From Aedes albopictus (lineage: Eukaryota; Arthropoda; Insecta; Diptera; Culicidae), in assembly GCF_035046485.1 (NCBI RefSeq), contig NC_085138.1, forward strand, positions 289,784,089-289,848,088: DNA of 64,000 bases. The letters run 5' to 3'. Of the stretch, positions 1 through 12,110 are shown piece by piece. Every line of letters starts with the position of its first letter. Position 1 is the stretch's first letter. Both the position numbers and the translations under genes were made by a program. Under the pieces are notes generated by a model. The model saw nothing but the letters and a program-made list of their open reading frames with translations, did no database searches and was not told the DNA's origin.

Positions 1-3000
1 TCCAGGATGCTCCTACAGACATATGGGAACGTGACCGCATCTTTGGTTTTGGGCCCTAGGCCGGCAATGTTGCCAAAATCACGATATTCACCGTATATAG
101 AAATTTGATTGAAATTTTACTCCAAGTCACAATTCGAAAAAAAAATGTTCGGGGAGCAAAAAAGTAATATCGTCAAACTTTCCAGGATGCTCCTACAGAC
201 ATATAGGAACGTGACTGCATCTTTGGTTTTGGGCCCTAGGCCGGCAATGTTGCCAAAATCACGATATTCGCCGTATATGGAAATTTCACTGAAATTTTAC
301 TCCAAGTCAGAGTTCGAAAAAAAATATTCGGGGAGCAAAAAAGTAATATCGTCAAACTTTCCAGGATGCTCCTACAGACATATAGGAACGTGGCTGCATC
401 TTTGGTTTTGGGCCCTAGGCCGGCAATGTTGCCAGAATCACGATATTCGTCGCATTTGGAATTTTTAACTGAAATTTTACTCCAAGTCAGAGTTCGAAAA
501 AAAATGTTCGGGGAGCAAAAAAGTAATATCGTCAAACTTTCCAGGATGCTCCTACAGACATATAGGAACGTGACTGCATCTTTGGTTTTGGGCCCTAGGC
601 CGGCAATGTTGCCAAAATCACGATATTCGCTGTATATGGAAATTTAATTGAAATTTTACTCCAAGTCACAATTCGAAAAAAAAATGTTCGGGGAGCAAAA
701 AAGTAATATCGTCAAACTTTCCAGGATGCTCCTACAGACATATAGGAACGTGACTGCATCTTTGGTTTTGGGCCCTAGGCCGGCAATGTTGCCAAAATCA
801 CGATATTCGCTGTATATGGAAATTTAATTGAAATTTTACTCCAAGTCACAATTCGAAAAAAAAATGTTCGGGGAGCAAAAAAGTAATATCGTCAAACTTT
901 CCAGGATGCTCCTACAGACATATGGGAACGTGACTGCATCTTTGGTTTTGGACCCTAGGCCGGCAATGTTGCCAAAATCACGATATTCGCCGTATATAGA
1001 AATTTCACTGAAATTTTACTCCATGTCAGAGTTCGAAAAAAATGTTCGGGGAGCAAAAAAGTAATATCGTCAAACTTTCCAGGATGCTCCTACAGACATA
1101 TAGGAACGTGACTGCATCTTTGGTTTTGGACCCTAGGCCGGCAATGTTGCCAAAATCACGATATTCGCCGTATATGGAAATTTCACTGAAATTTTACTCC
1201 AAGTCAGAGTTCGAAAAAAAATGTTCGGGGAACAAAAAAGTAATATCGTCAAACTTTCCAGGATGCTCCTACAGACATATAGGAACGTGACTGCATCTTT
1301 GGTTTTGGGCCCTAGGCCGGCAATGTTGCCAGAATCACGATATTCGTCGCATTTGGAATTTTTAACTGAAATTTTACTCCAAGTCACAATTCGAGAAAAA
1401 ATGTTCGGGGAGCAAAAAAGTAATATCGTCAAACTTTCCAGGATGCTCCTACAGACATATGGAAACGTGACTGCATCTTTGGTTTTGGGCCCTAGGCCGG
1501 CAATGTTGCCAAAATCACGATATTCGCCGTATATGGAAATTTCACTGAAATTTTACTCCAAGTCAGAGTTCGAAAAAAAAAATGTTCGGGGAGCAAAAAA
1601 GTAATATCGTCAAACTTTCCAGGATGCTCCTACAGACATATGGGAACGTGACCGCATCTTTGGTTTTGGGCCCTAGGCCGGCAATGTTGCCAAAATCACA
1701 ATATTCGCCGTATATGGAAATTTCACTGAAATTTTACTCCAAATCACTACTCGAAAAAAAAAATATGTTCGGGGAGCAAAAAAGTAATATCGTCAAACTT
1801 TCCAGGATGCTCCTACAGACATATGGGAACGTGACTGCATCTTTGGTTTTGGGCCCTAGGCCGGCAATGTTGCCAAAATCACGATATTCGCCGTATATGG
1901 AAATTTCACTGAAATTTTACTCCAAGTCAGAGTTCGAAAAAAAATGTTCGGGGAGCAAAAAAGTAATATCGTCAAACTTTCCAGGATGCTCCTACAGACA
2001 TATGGGAACGTGACCACATCTTTGGTTTTGGGCCCTAGGCCGGCAATGTTGCCAAAATCACGATATTCACCGTATATAGAAATTTGATTGAAATTTTACT
2101 CCAAGTCACAATTCGAAAAAAAAATGTTCGGGGAGCAAAAAAGTAATATCGTCAAACTTTCCAGGATGCTCCTACAGACATATAGGAACGTGACTGCATC
2201 TTTGGTTTTGGGCCCTAGGCCGGCAATGTTGCCAAAATCACGATATTCGCCGTATATGGAAATTTCACTGAAATTTTACTCCAAGTCAGAGTTCGAAAAA
2301 AAAATATTCGGGGAGCAAAAAAGTAATATCGTCAAACTTTCCAGGATGCTCCTACAGACATATAGGAACGTGGCTGCATCTTTGGTTTTGGGCCCTAGGC
2401 CGGCAATGTTGCCAGAATCACGATATTCGTCGCATTTGGAATTTTTAACTGAAATTTTACTCCAAGTCAGAGTTCGAAAAAAAATGTTCGGGGAGCAAAA
2501 AAGTAATATCGTCAAACTTTCCAGGATGCTCCTACAGACATATAGGAACGTGACTGCATCTTTGGTTTTGGGCCCTAGGCCGGCAATGTTGCCAAAATCA
2601 CGATATTCGCTGTATATGGAAATTTAATTGAAATTTTACTCCAAGTCACAATTCGAAAAAAAAATGTTCGGGGAGCAAAAAAGTAATATCGTCAAACTTT
2701 CCAGGATGCTCCTACAGACATATAGGAACGTGACTGCATCTTTGGTTTTGGGCCCTAGGCCGGCAATGTTGCCAAAATCACGATATTCGCTGTATATGGA
2801 AATTTAATTGAAATTTTACTCCAAGTCACAATTCGAAAAAAAAATGTTCGGGGAGCAAAAAAGTAATATCGTCAAACTTTCCAGGATGCTCCTACAGACA
2901 TATGGGAACGTGACTGCATCTTTGGTTTTGGACCCTAGGCCGGCAATGTTGCCAAAATCACGATATTCGCCGTATATAGAAATTTCACTGAAATTTTACT

Positions 3001-6000
3001 CCATGTCAGAGTTCGAAAAAAATGTTCGGGGAGCAAAAAAGTAATATCGTCAAACTTTCCAGGATGCTCCTACAGACATATAGGAACGTGACTGCATCTT
3101 TGGTTTTGGACCCTAGGCCGGCAATGTTGCCAGAATCACGATATTCGTCGCATTTGGAATTTTTAACTGAAATTTTACTCCAAGTCACAATTCGAGAAAA
3201 AATGTTCGGGGAGCAAAAAAGTAATATCGTCAAACTTTCCAGGATGCTCCTACAGACATATGGAAACGTGACTGCATCTTTGGTTTTGGCCAATAGGCCG
3301 GCAATGTTGCCAGAATCACGATATTCGCCGTATATGGAAATTTCACTGAAATTTTACTCCAAGTCAGAGTTCGAAAAAAAAATGTTCGGGGAGCAAAAAA
3401 GTAATATCGTCAAACTTTCCAGGATGCTCCTACAGACATATAGGAACGTGACTGCATCTTTGGTTTTGGGCCCTAGGCCGGCAATGTTGCCAAAATCACG
3501 ATATTCGCCGTATATGGAAATTTCACTCAAATTTTACTCCAAGTCAGAGTTCGAAAAAAAAATGTTCGGGGAACAAAAAAGTAATATCGTCAAACTTTCC
3601 AGGATGCTCCTACAGACATATAGGAACGTGACTGCATCTTTGGTTTTGGGCCCTAGGCCGGCAATGTTGCCAGAATCACGATATTCGTCGCATTTGGAAT
3701 TTTTAACTGAAATTTTACTCCAAGTCACAATTCGAGAAAAAATGTTCGGGGAGCAAAAAAGTAATATCGTCAAACTTTCCAGGATGCTCCTACAGACATA
3801 TGGGAACGTGACTGCATCTTTGGTTTTGGGCCCTAGGCCGGCAATGTTGCCAAAATCACGATATTCGCCGTATATGGAAATTTCACTGAAATTTTACTCC
3901 AAGCTACAACTTGAAAAAAAATGTTCGGGGAATAAAAAAGTAATATCGTCAAACTTTCCAGGATGCTCCTACAGACATATATGAACGGGACTGCATCTTT
4001 GGTTTTGGGCCCTAGGCCGGCAATGTTGCCAAAATCACGATATTCGCCGTATATGGAAATTTCACTGAAATTTTACTCCAAGTCACAATTCGAAAAAAAA
4101 TGTTCGGGGAGCAAAAAAGTAATATCGTCAAACTTTCCAGGATGCTCCTACAGGCATATAGGAACGTGACCGCATCTTTGGTTTTGGGCCCTAGGCCGGC
4201 AATGTTGCCAAAATCACGATATTCGCCGTATATGGAAATTTCACTGAAATTTTACTCCAAGTCACAATTCGAGAAAAAATGTTCGGGGAACAAAAAAGTA
4301 ATATCGTCAAACTTTCCAGGATGCTCCTACAGACATATGGGAACGTGACTGCATCTTTGGTTTTGGGCCCTAGGCCGGCAATGTTGCCAAAATCACAATA
4401 TTCGCCGTATATGGAAATTTCACTGAAATTTTACTCCAAATCACACTCGAAAAAAAAAATATGTTCGGGGAGCAAAAAAGTAATATCGTCAAATTTTCCA
4501 GGATGCTCCTCCAGACATATGGGAACGTGACTGCATCTTTGGTTTTGGGCCCTAGGCCGGCAATGTTGCCAAAATCACGATATTCGCCGTATATGGAAAT
4601 TTCACTCAAATTTTACTCCAAGTCAGAGTTCGAAAAAAAATGTTCGGGGAGCAAAAAAGTAATATCGTCAAACTTTCCAGGATGCTCCTACAGGCATATA
4701 GGAACGTGACCGCATCTTTGGTTTTGGGCCCTAGGCCGGCAATGTTGCCAAAATCACGATATTCGCCGTATATGTAAATTTCACTGAAATTTTACTCCAA
4801 GTCAGAGTTCGAAAAAAAATGTTCGGGGAGCAAAAAAGTAATATCGTCAAACTTTCCAGGATGCTCCTACAGACATATGGGAACGTGACTGCATCTTTGG
4901 TTTTGGGCCCTAGGCCGGCAATGTTGCCAAAATCCCGATATTCACCGTATATAGAAATTTCATTGAAATTTTACTCCAAGTCACAATTCGAAAAAAAAAA
5001 TGTTCGGGGAGCAAAAAATTAATATCGTCAAACTTTCCAGGAAGCTCCTACAGACATATGGGAACGTGACTGCATCTTTGGTTTTGGGCCCTAGGCCGGC
5101 AATGTTGCCAAAATCACGATATTCGCCGTATATGGAAATTTCACTCAAATTTTACTCCAAGTCAGAGTTCGAAAAAAAAATGTTCGGGGAGCAAAAAAGT
5201 AATATCGTCAAACTTTCCAGGATGCTCCTACAGACATATAGGAACGTGACTGCATCTTTGGTTTTGGGCCCTAGGCCGGCAATGTTGCCAGAATCACGAT
5301 ATTCGCTGTATATGACAATTTAACTGAAATTTTTCTCCAAGTCAGAGTTCGAAAAAAATGTTCGGGGAGCAAAAAAGTAATATCGTCAAACTTTCCAGGA
5401 TGCTCCTACAGACATATAGGAACGTGACTGCATCTTTGGTTTTGGGCCCTAGGCCGGCAATGTTGCCAGAATCACGATATTCGCTGTATATGACAATTTA
5501 ACTGAAATTTTTCTCCAAGTCAGAGTTCGAAAAAAATGTTCGGGGAGCAAAAAAGTAATATCGTCAAACTTTCCAGGATGCTCCTACAGACATATGGGAA
5601 CGTGACTGCATCTTTGGTTTTGGCCCATAGGCCGGCAATGTTGCCAGAATCACGATATTCGCCGTATATGGAAATTTCACTGAAATTTTACTCCAAGTCA
5701 GAGTTCGAAAAAAAATGTTCGGGGAGCAAAAAAGTAATATCGTCAAACTTTCCAGGATGCTCCTACAGACATATGGGAACGCGACTGCATCTTTGGTTTT
5801 GGCCCCTAGGCCGGCAATGCTGCCAGAATCACGATATTCGCCGCATATGGAAATTTAATTGAAATTTTACTCCAAATCACAATTCGAAAAAAAAAATGTT
5901 CGGGGAGCAAAAAAGTAATATCGTCAAACTTTCCAGGATGCTCCTACAGACATATGGGAACGCGGCTGCATCTTTGGTTTTGGCCCCTAGGCCGGCAATG

Positions 6001-6896
6001 TTGCCAGAATCACGATATTCGCCGCATATAGAAATTTAATTGAAATTTTACTCCAAGTCAGAGTTCGAAAAAAAAAATGTTCGGGGAGCAAAAAAGTAAT
6101 ATCGTCAAACTTTCCAGGATGCTCCTACAGACATATGGGAACGTGACTGCATCTTTGGTTTTGGCCCATAGGCTGGCAATGTTGCCAGAATCACGATATT
6201 CGCTGTATATGACAATTTAACTGAAATTTTTCTCCAAGTCAGAGTTCGAAAAAAATGTTCGGGGAGCAAAAAAGTAATATCGTCAAACTTTCCAGGATGC
6301 TCCTACAGACATATGGGAACGTGACTGCATCTTTGGTTTTGGCCCATAGGCCGGCAATGTTGCCAGAATCACGATATTCGCCGTATATGGAAATTTCACT
6401 GAAATTTTACTCCAAGTCAGAGTTCGAAAAAAAATGTTCGGGGAGCAAAAAAGTAATATCGTCAAACTTTCCAGGATGCTCCTTCAGACCTATGGGAACG
6501 TGACTGCATCTTTGGTTTTGGCCCCTAGGCCGGCAATGTTGCCAGAATCACGATATTCGCCGCATATGGAAATTTAATTGAAATTTTACTCCAAATCACA
6601 ATTCGAAAAAAAAAATGTTCGGGGAGCAAAAAAGTAATACCGTCAAACTTTCCAGGATGCCCCTACAGACATATGGGAACGTGACTGCATCTTTGGTTTT
6701 CGGCCCCTAGGCCGGCAATGTTGCCAAAATCACGATATTCGCCGTATATAGAAATTTCATTGAAATTTTACTCCAAGTCACAATTCGAAAAAAAAAAATG
6801 TTCGTGGAGCAAAAAAGTAATATCGTCAAACTTCCCAGGATGCTCCTACAGACATATGGGAACGTGACTGCATCTTTGGTTTTCGGCCCTAGGCCG
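1..6896 (+). repeat. Satellite array 1, ~180-bp monomer, about 38 copies
   Basis: Head-to-tail tandem monomers. The anchor TCCAGGATGCTCC recurs near 1, 180, 360, 540, 720 and so on to about 6,835, giving a period of 178-182 bp; most length variation lies in an A-run. Each monomer also holds GGGCCCTAGGCCGGCAATG and a segment with two A-tracts about 20 bp apart. The array is cut by the left window edge. Variant monomers are mixed in, such as a TCGCATTTGG form near 450, 1,350, 2,430, 3,150 and 3,690. Monomers from 5.3 kb onward are more diverged (GGCCCATAGG or GGCCCCTAGG in place of GGGCCCTAGG). Open frames of up to 320 codons exist only because 180 is divisible by three; I do not call them genes. 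Confidence 0.97.
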
Positions 6897-7271
6897 AAAA
6901 TTTCGCAACGAATTAACTCATCTGAAATTTTATCTAAATTCAATTTCTATGCGCTTACACGGCGTCTTCGTAGTCGAACACCTTTTAAAACTTGTTATAA
7001 TCGGACGGATTACGCTAAATTTGGACCAACTTATCAAATGATGTCAATCTATAATGAACATTGCGAAATGATTGACTTAACAATGTCTCGGCTTAAGCTG
7101 AAACAATATTTCAATAAAAACAGAAATAGACACGCATAGTTTGAACGAACTACTTTTTAGACCCCTATAAAAAAAATAATAAAATGCATTAATTAGAAAT
7201 AGAAAGTAAAATTTATGTATATGTTAATGTCTATGTACTAGTCTACGTTGGATTGACGAAATAAAGCAATA
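6897..7271 (+). mobile_element. LINE 3' end fragment (reverse transcriptase C-terminal tail plus 3'UTR)
   Basis: This segment replaces the middle of the last satellite monomer. Its + frame (6,897-7,139, ending in TAG) reads as the C-terminal tail of a Jockey/I-like non-LTR retrotransposon ORF2: a basic FYALTRRLRSR stretch, then NRTDYAKFGP, a YNEHCEMIDL segment and MSRLKLKQYF. That pattern (RTxYG..P, then N, then ID..S...K) is what I remember for these tails. About 130 bp of AT-rich sequence with an AATAAA at ~7,258 follows, and satellite sequence resumes at 7,272. It looks like a strongly 5'-truncated insertion. Family assignment is inference from motif spacing only. Confidence 0.5.
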
Positions 7272-7325
7272 ATGAATTTTCACTGAAATTTTACTCCAAG
7301 CCACAATTTGAAAAAAAAAAATAGG
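7272..7325 (+). repeat. Satellite monomer remnant
   Basis: About 40 bp matches the CACTGAAATTTTACTCCAAG part of the monomer in the same orientation as array 1, then decays after the A-run. It is the outermost recognisable piece of array 1. Confidence 0.8.
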
Positions 7326-7400
7326 CAAACAAAAATTCATTTTAATTTGGTTTCCAGAGAATACCTACATATCGTTCACAGTGCATAAGTTACACAAAAA

Positions 7401-7531
7401 TTTTTAGCGCATGTTTTTTGATGGTTTGCTCGCGCGATGTAGCGGCACACAATTTCAGAACACGATTTTGCGCTGCAAATGAAAAGATTGCTCGCGCGAT
7501 GCAGCGGCACGCTTGTTTACCCCCGGTGGTA
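7401..7531 (+). repeat. CG-rich array-flanking block, copy 1
   Basis: It contains two direct copies of GCTCGCGCGATG(C/T)AGCGGCAC about 60 bp apart, separated by ACGATTTTGCGCTGCAAAT, and ends with TTTACCCCCGGTGGTA. The same arrangement in the same orientation occurs at 30,820-30,951 beside satellite array 2. No coding potential is evident. Confidence 0.85.
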
Positions 7532-8042
7532 CGTAAATGGATGTTTGCCTACTTTCAGGCGTTTAATGCGGGTTTTTCTGTGATATAGTGAACTTTATTT
7601 TATTATTTACATATGAAATAGAAAAGTTGAAAGAATTTTTGAACGTTATTCTGATACAGCATCATCAATTTTAGTTTGCTCATTTATGAAAGAGCTCCTT
7701 TTTAACCTTTCAGGATGCGCGGCAACCCTGACCGCGCCACTATGGGGCGGCTCCATACAAACAGGTGGCCAAACATATTTTCACGTCAATTTTATAATGT
7801 CTTGCCCCTATTCGTAGGGTTTGTGCCTTAAATATATGAAAAACATGTTGAGCATGTCATGAATACTTCTTAGGTCTCCTAACTCCTTGGAATTTAGTCC
7901 TACTCTGTGAAGGTCTGTAGTGGTCTACGAAGGAATATAGAGATCGGCAAAGTTCTACAATGGTCTTAGAATATTATCAAAGGCCTTTTGGTTATGCCGT
8001 GCATGGTGTGCTCTCATTAATTGAGAAATTTAAATAAAATTT
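7532..8042. other. Gene-free AT-rich stretch
   Basis: No gene is visible. It holds one copy of a recurring TTTCAGGCGTTTA motif (~7,553) and, at ~7,706, a TTTTTAACCTTTCAGGATGC that resembles the left end of the next element. That suggests fragments of dispersed repeats. Confidence 0.5.
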
Positions 8043-10105
8043 TTTAACCTTTCAGTACTCGCGCCAATTTTTGTAACGCGAGCAGTCGCGCGTTGTACTT
8101 TGTACAACACCCATACATTCTGAAATATCTAAGGATCCTGATTGTTTAGAAAGGGACTGTCTTTGGCAAAGTTGTTGTAAATTTCATGGGCTACTTGATG
8201 CTGACAAAGTTGATTCGTAATACGTCCACTAGGCGGCGCTAGTGAGCAATTTCATGTTATATCTTATATCTCAGGATCCTGAGTACTTAGAAAGATGGTG
8301 TCTTCGGCAAAGTTGTTTGGTAGGTAAACGGCTTACAGATTATTGGCTGTTTAATTGGAAATTCCACCACTAGGCGGCGCTAGTGAGCAAATTAACTTTA
8401 TATCCTATGTATCTCGGGAACCTGATAACTTAGAAAGATGGTGTCTTCGACAAAGTTGTTTGGTAGGTCAAGTACTTACGGATGATTCGCAGTTTAATTT
8501 GAAATTTCATCACTTGGCAGCGCTAGTGAGCACGTAAATATTATATATTATGTATCTCTGGACCCTCATTACTTAGAAAGATAGTGTCTTCGGCAAAGAT
8601 GTTTGGTATATCAAGGGCTTATAGATGAGCGACAGTTTGATTTCAAATGCCACCACTAGGCGGCGCTAGTGAGCATGTAAATTTTTAATCTCATGTAGCT
8701 CAGGATCCCGATTAAAAGGCACGGGACACCGTCTTCAGCCAGAGGCTGTACAGACTGAACAGAACTTAACACTAGACCATGGACACGACATACATTACAT
8801 GCACCAGTGGATAGCATGGTGCGGTTACACACTTGGTAACGCTAACCGAACGGCCACGAAGCTCCACTTTACTCAGAAAGATGGTGTCTTCGGCAAAGTT
8901 GTTTGGTAGATCAAAGACCAAATGGAGGAAAAGTTACCTCTCGTGCCGACCATCTAAAAGATCGAAAACTTACAGATAGTTGTCCGTTTGAATCGTAGTT
9001 TCACCACTAGATGATGCTAGTGAACATAAAAAATGTATATGCAATAGTTCTCAGGATCCTGGTTACTAGAAGAGAGATGGTGGTTTCGGCAAAGTTGTCA
9101 AATAGGTTAAGTGCATTTGGTTGATGGGTCGTTGAAATCAATATTTCGCTAGTAAGTGGTGCTAATGAGTATGCAAATTTTATATCTTATATATCTCCGA
9201 GTCTGATTACCTGGGAAGTTGATATCTTTGGCAAGGTTGGTTGGTAGATCAGAAGACACCATCTTTCTAAGTAATCAGGGTCCTGAGACATATGAGTTAT
9301 AAAATTTGAATACCCACTAGCGCCACCTAGATGTGGAGATTCAAATCACACGGCTCTCCATCAGTTAGTGTTCGATCTACTAAACAACTTTGCTGAAGAC
9401 ATCATCTTTCTAAGTAATCAGGATCTCGAGATATATGAGTTATAATATTTGAGTACTCACTTGCGCCACCTGGATGTGGAATTCCACATCATACTTGTCT
9501 TCATCAGTTAGTGTTTGATCTACTAAACAACTTTGCAGAAGACACCATCTTTCTATGTAATCAGGGTCCTGAGATGTATGAGTTATAAAATTTCAATGCC
9601 TACTAGCGCCACCTAGATGTGGAGTTTCAAACCAAACGGCTCTCCATCAGTTAGTGTTTAACCAACCAAACAACTTTGCCGAAGACACCATCATTCTAAG
9701 TACTCAGGATCCTGAGTTATATGGGATATAAAAATTACATGCTCACTAGCGCCGCCTATCGGTTGAAATCTGAATTTCTCAGATCACCTCGCGAAGGCCC
9801 TTGATATCCCAAGTAACTTTGCCGAAGACACCATATTTCTAGATCATTTAGATTTTGAAATACACTAATTCACATTCAACTGTCTATCTTATCTTAAATA
9901 TAGTACGTTCTTCATATTGCGATTTTCAATTTTCCGCATTATAAGGAGTTATACTGTTTTCAAAAAAGGTCTTATAATATTCCAAATAAGATTCCTGTAG
10001 AATACATTTGGGGTTGACATCGATAGAAAAGATGGTTTCAAAGTAATAGTCGATAATTCTCATGTGTTGTACAAAGTACAACAGCGCGATTAACGGAAGG
10101 TTAAA
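8043..10105. mobile_element. Foldback-type repeat cluster (~2.06 kb) with terminal inverted repeats
   Basis: The ends are inverted: TTTAACCTTTC plus GCGCGTTGTACTTTGTACAA on the left, and TTGTACAAAGTACAACAGCG plus GGAAGGTTAAA on the right. Inside, an imperfect ~140-bp unit recurs on the + strand (anchor GTGTCTTCGGCAAAGTTG near 8,160, 8,297, 8,440, 8,582, 8,883, 9,077 and 9,222). The unit then recurs inverted (near 9,255, 9,390, 9,530, 9,675 and 9,815). A second anchor, AGGCGGCGCTAGTGAGC, tracks with it. The orientation switch lies at about 9,230. An unrelated ~170-bp piece sits at 8,710-8,875. No transposase frame was seen, so it is best described as non-autonomous. Confidence 0.75.
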
Positions 10106-10143
10106 CATTTTACGTCATCTGGTTCGTAGATGTCTAGAGATGA

Positions 10144-10819
10144 GCGTAGACTTTTATTTTTTTAGAAAAAAGTTAGTTTTGCCTTATTTTTTTTAAAGGA
10201 ATTTGAAATGTATTTCTAATTTAGCTGAAATCGTTGCTACTAAACAATCGATTGCTAATAGGACTTCCCGTAAATTCTCTGTTTTAACATTTTTGTGGAG
10301 CCTTGGTTGGAAAGTTATGTAGCTAATAATAACATGAAATAGTAAAAAAAAATCATTTTATGTTGAAATAGTCATTTATTGTGACAGAAATCACTTATTT
10401 CAAATGAAATTGCCTACCTTTAGGCGTTTAAGGGGGAAATTTCACAATTTAATTTTGCATTTAAAGTAATAAATTCACTAGTTGTAAGATTTTAAGCGCG
10501 TTATTCGGTTTTAGAAAAGCAACATTAAGCGGAGAAGGAAATTTTCCTTTCTAACCGATGCTTAATTGTATATTGATCAATTTCGCCCCAAAGTGTCATT
10601 TCCAATTTTTTGATATTTGGAGTTATTTAACTTAAAGTTTAAATTTGTTGAACAAAATTCTGTCTCGTGGTTCCATGGAGATCCACTGGGTACTGATCTT
10701 ACAGAATTTTTTTTTGGCAATATTTGGAGCTCCACTAATGTTATCCGCAAAAGTTGTTTTAAAGTGATCAATTTGACCCCGGATTACGGTACTGAAACAT
10801 TTATGATGCTTTAGCTGCT
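10144..10819. other. Gene-free stretch with dispersed-repeat fragments
   Basis: No gene is recognised. It contains the motif TGCCTACCTTTAGGCGTTTA at ~10,411 and GATCAATTTGACCCCGG at ~10,768, which also occurs at 18.0 and (variant) 18.9 kb. Confidence 0.45.
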
Positions 10820-10823
10820 AGTA

Positions 10824-10952
10824 CACAGGGTCAAATATTTGTCCAAAAAGAAACCAATGCTCAAACATCTTGTTTGACTCGATCGAATTTTCATTAGTGT
10901 CAAACTGATGTTGTTTCTTGAGTTCTTTCCTTGTCAAATATTTGACCCTGTG
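10824..10952. mobile_element. Small TIR element (129 bp), TA target duplication
   Basis: Inverted ends CACAGGGTCAAATATTTG and CAAATATTTGACCCTGTG are perfect over 18 bp. They are flanked by TA at 10,822-10,823 and 10,953-10,954, consistent with a Tc1/mariner-derived MITE. No coding capacity. Confidence 0.8.
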
Positions 10953-11189
10953 TACTACTGGCCTTTGACAACAACATGCGCATATTTAAACAAATAGATA
11001 CTTGAAAGCCTACAACTCGTAGCGGTGAGTTTACGCCGATTGAAGCAATTGCCTGCACTGGTCTTGGTCCTGGGCAAATCGCTTCCAGTCGCCCTGAGAT
11101 TTTAGAGTCCATGGTCATACTTGTTTTAAAGCATTGGGTTTTATGATACCATAAACTGTTTAAAAATTTAACGCCAAATACTGCGAAAA

Positions 11190-11863
11190 GTTCACGTTGC
11201 ATGTTTTATATTTATTAAAGTAAGTACTGGACCTCTGAGTATATGTTAAGCTACTCAAAAAAGTTAAATAAACTTTTTAATTTAATTTTTGATTTGGTTG
11301 ATTTGGGGTAACATTAATCACCTAAGTGAACAATGTTCGTTTGTGTAGAAAATACCCTTAATTACTAAATTTGGGGTCTCTTATTTCAAATATGTTGTCC
11401 AAATTCTTACAAGTTATGTACTTTTTAAGTTATTTTAAAATTTAAATCCCCAAGCGCGAATAAAACGCCTAAAGGTATCCATTGGCCTTATTAATTGATA
11501 GCCTACTTTGTATAAATCGTATATTTTATTGAAAAAGAGCATTTTCATACAAGTTTCGTTTATTAAACCCAATTCTAGAATATCATATTGAAGGTATATA
11601 GTGATTTCTAACCTCATATCGTATCTAGTATTCATGCTAAGCATGAATGTTTGACAATGTATCTCATTGCGTTACGAAACACTGTAAAGGAAAAATCGAG
11701 TTATCTCAATGATAATGAAATTCAATTTTCATGAATTACATGTCATTCAATAGCGGAATAATAGCAGATTACGAAATACCATTCGAGAGCAGAAACTGAT
11801 TCAATAACAAATGCTAGTTTGTAACATTTCAAGAGGTTGGTCAAGCCGATCAATGATACCTAG
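11190..11863 (-). repeat. Dispersed repeat, inverted partner of 18,173-18,875
   Basis: The reverse complement of this segment aligns over most of its length with 18,173-18,875. Shared landmarks include GTTTCGTAACGCAATGAG, GACAATGTATCTCATTGCG, a CCTAAAGG/CCTTTAGG core and GATCAATGATACC. Divergence is moderate, so this is an older repeat pair and not a recent duplication. No coding frame is recognised. Confidence 0.75.
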
Positions 11864-12068
11864 GTCGAAATTGATCAAGCAATTTTCTGTTGGATCGATC
11901 ATACTTAAAATAATTTCCATGCAAATATCATTTAGTACCGTCAGTGGGAGTGTCATTGGGCCAAAATTGCATAGTCCATCCCTTTGTGGGTAGACACGTT
12001 CATTTTTATATTGTTTAAAGCAAAAGTGCTTCAAATTTAATTTTGACAATGATATAGCCTAATTGAAA

Positions 12069-12110
12069 TTGGCCCAATTTCACCCCTTCTAGGGGGTGAC
12101 ATTGGGCCAA
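12069..12110. repeat. Imperfect palindrome
   Basis: TTGGCCCAATTTCACCCC faces GGGGGTGACATTGGGCCAA across a short TTCTA-type loop. A related GTCATTGGGCCAAAATTG lies upstream at ~11,953. It could be the end of a foldback element. Confidence 0.7.

Noticed and set aside
3022..3984. 320-codon open frame in array 1
   Set aside because: It is the satellite monomer read through with a 60-codon period; parallel open frames exist on the other strand. No domain and no gene signals.
1..6896. CRISPR-like array
   Set aside because: Repeat units are ~180 bp without unique spacers, in a eukaryotic context.
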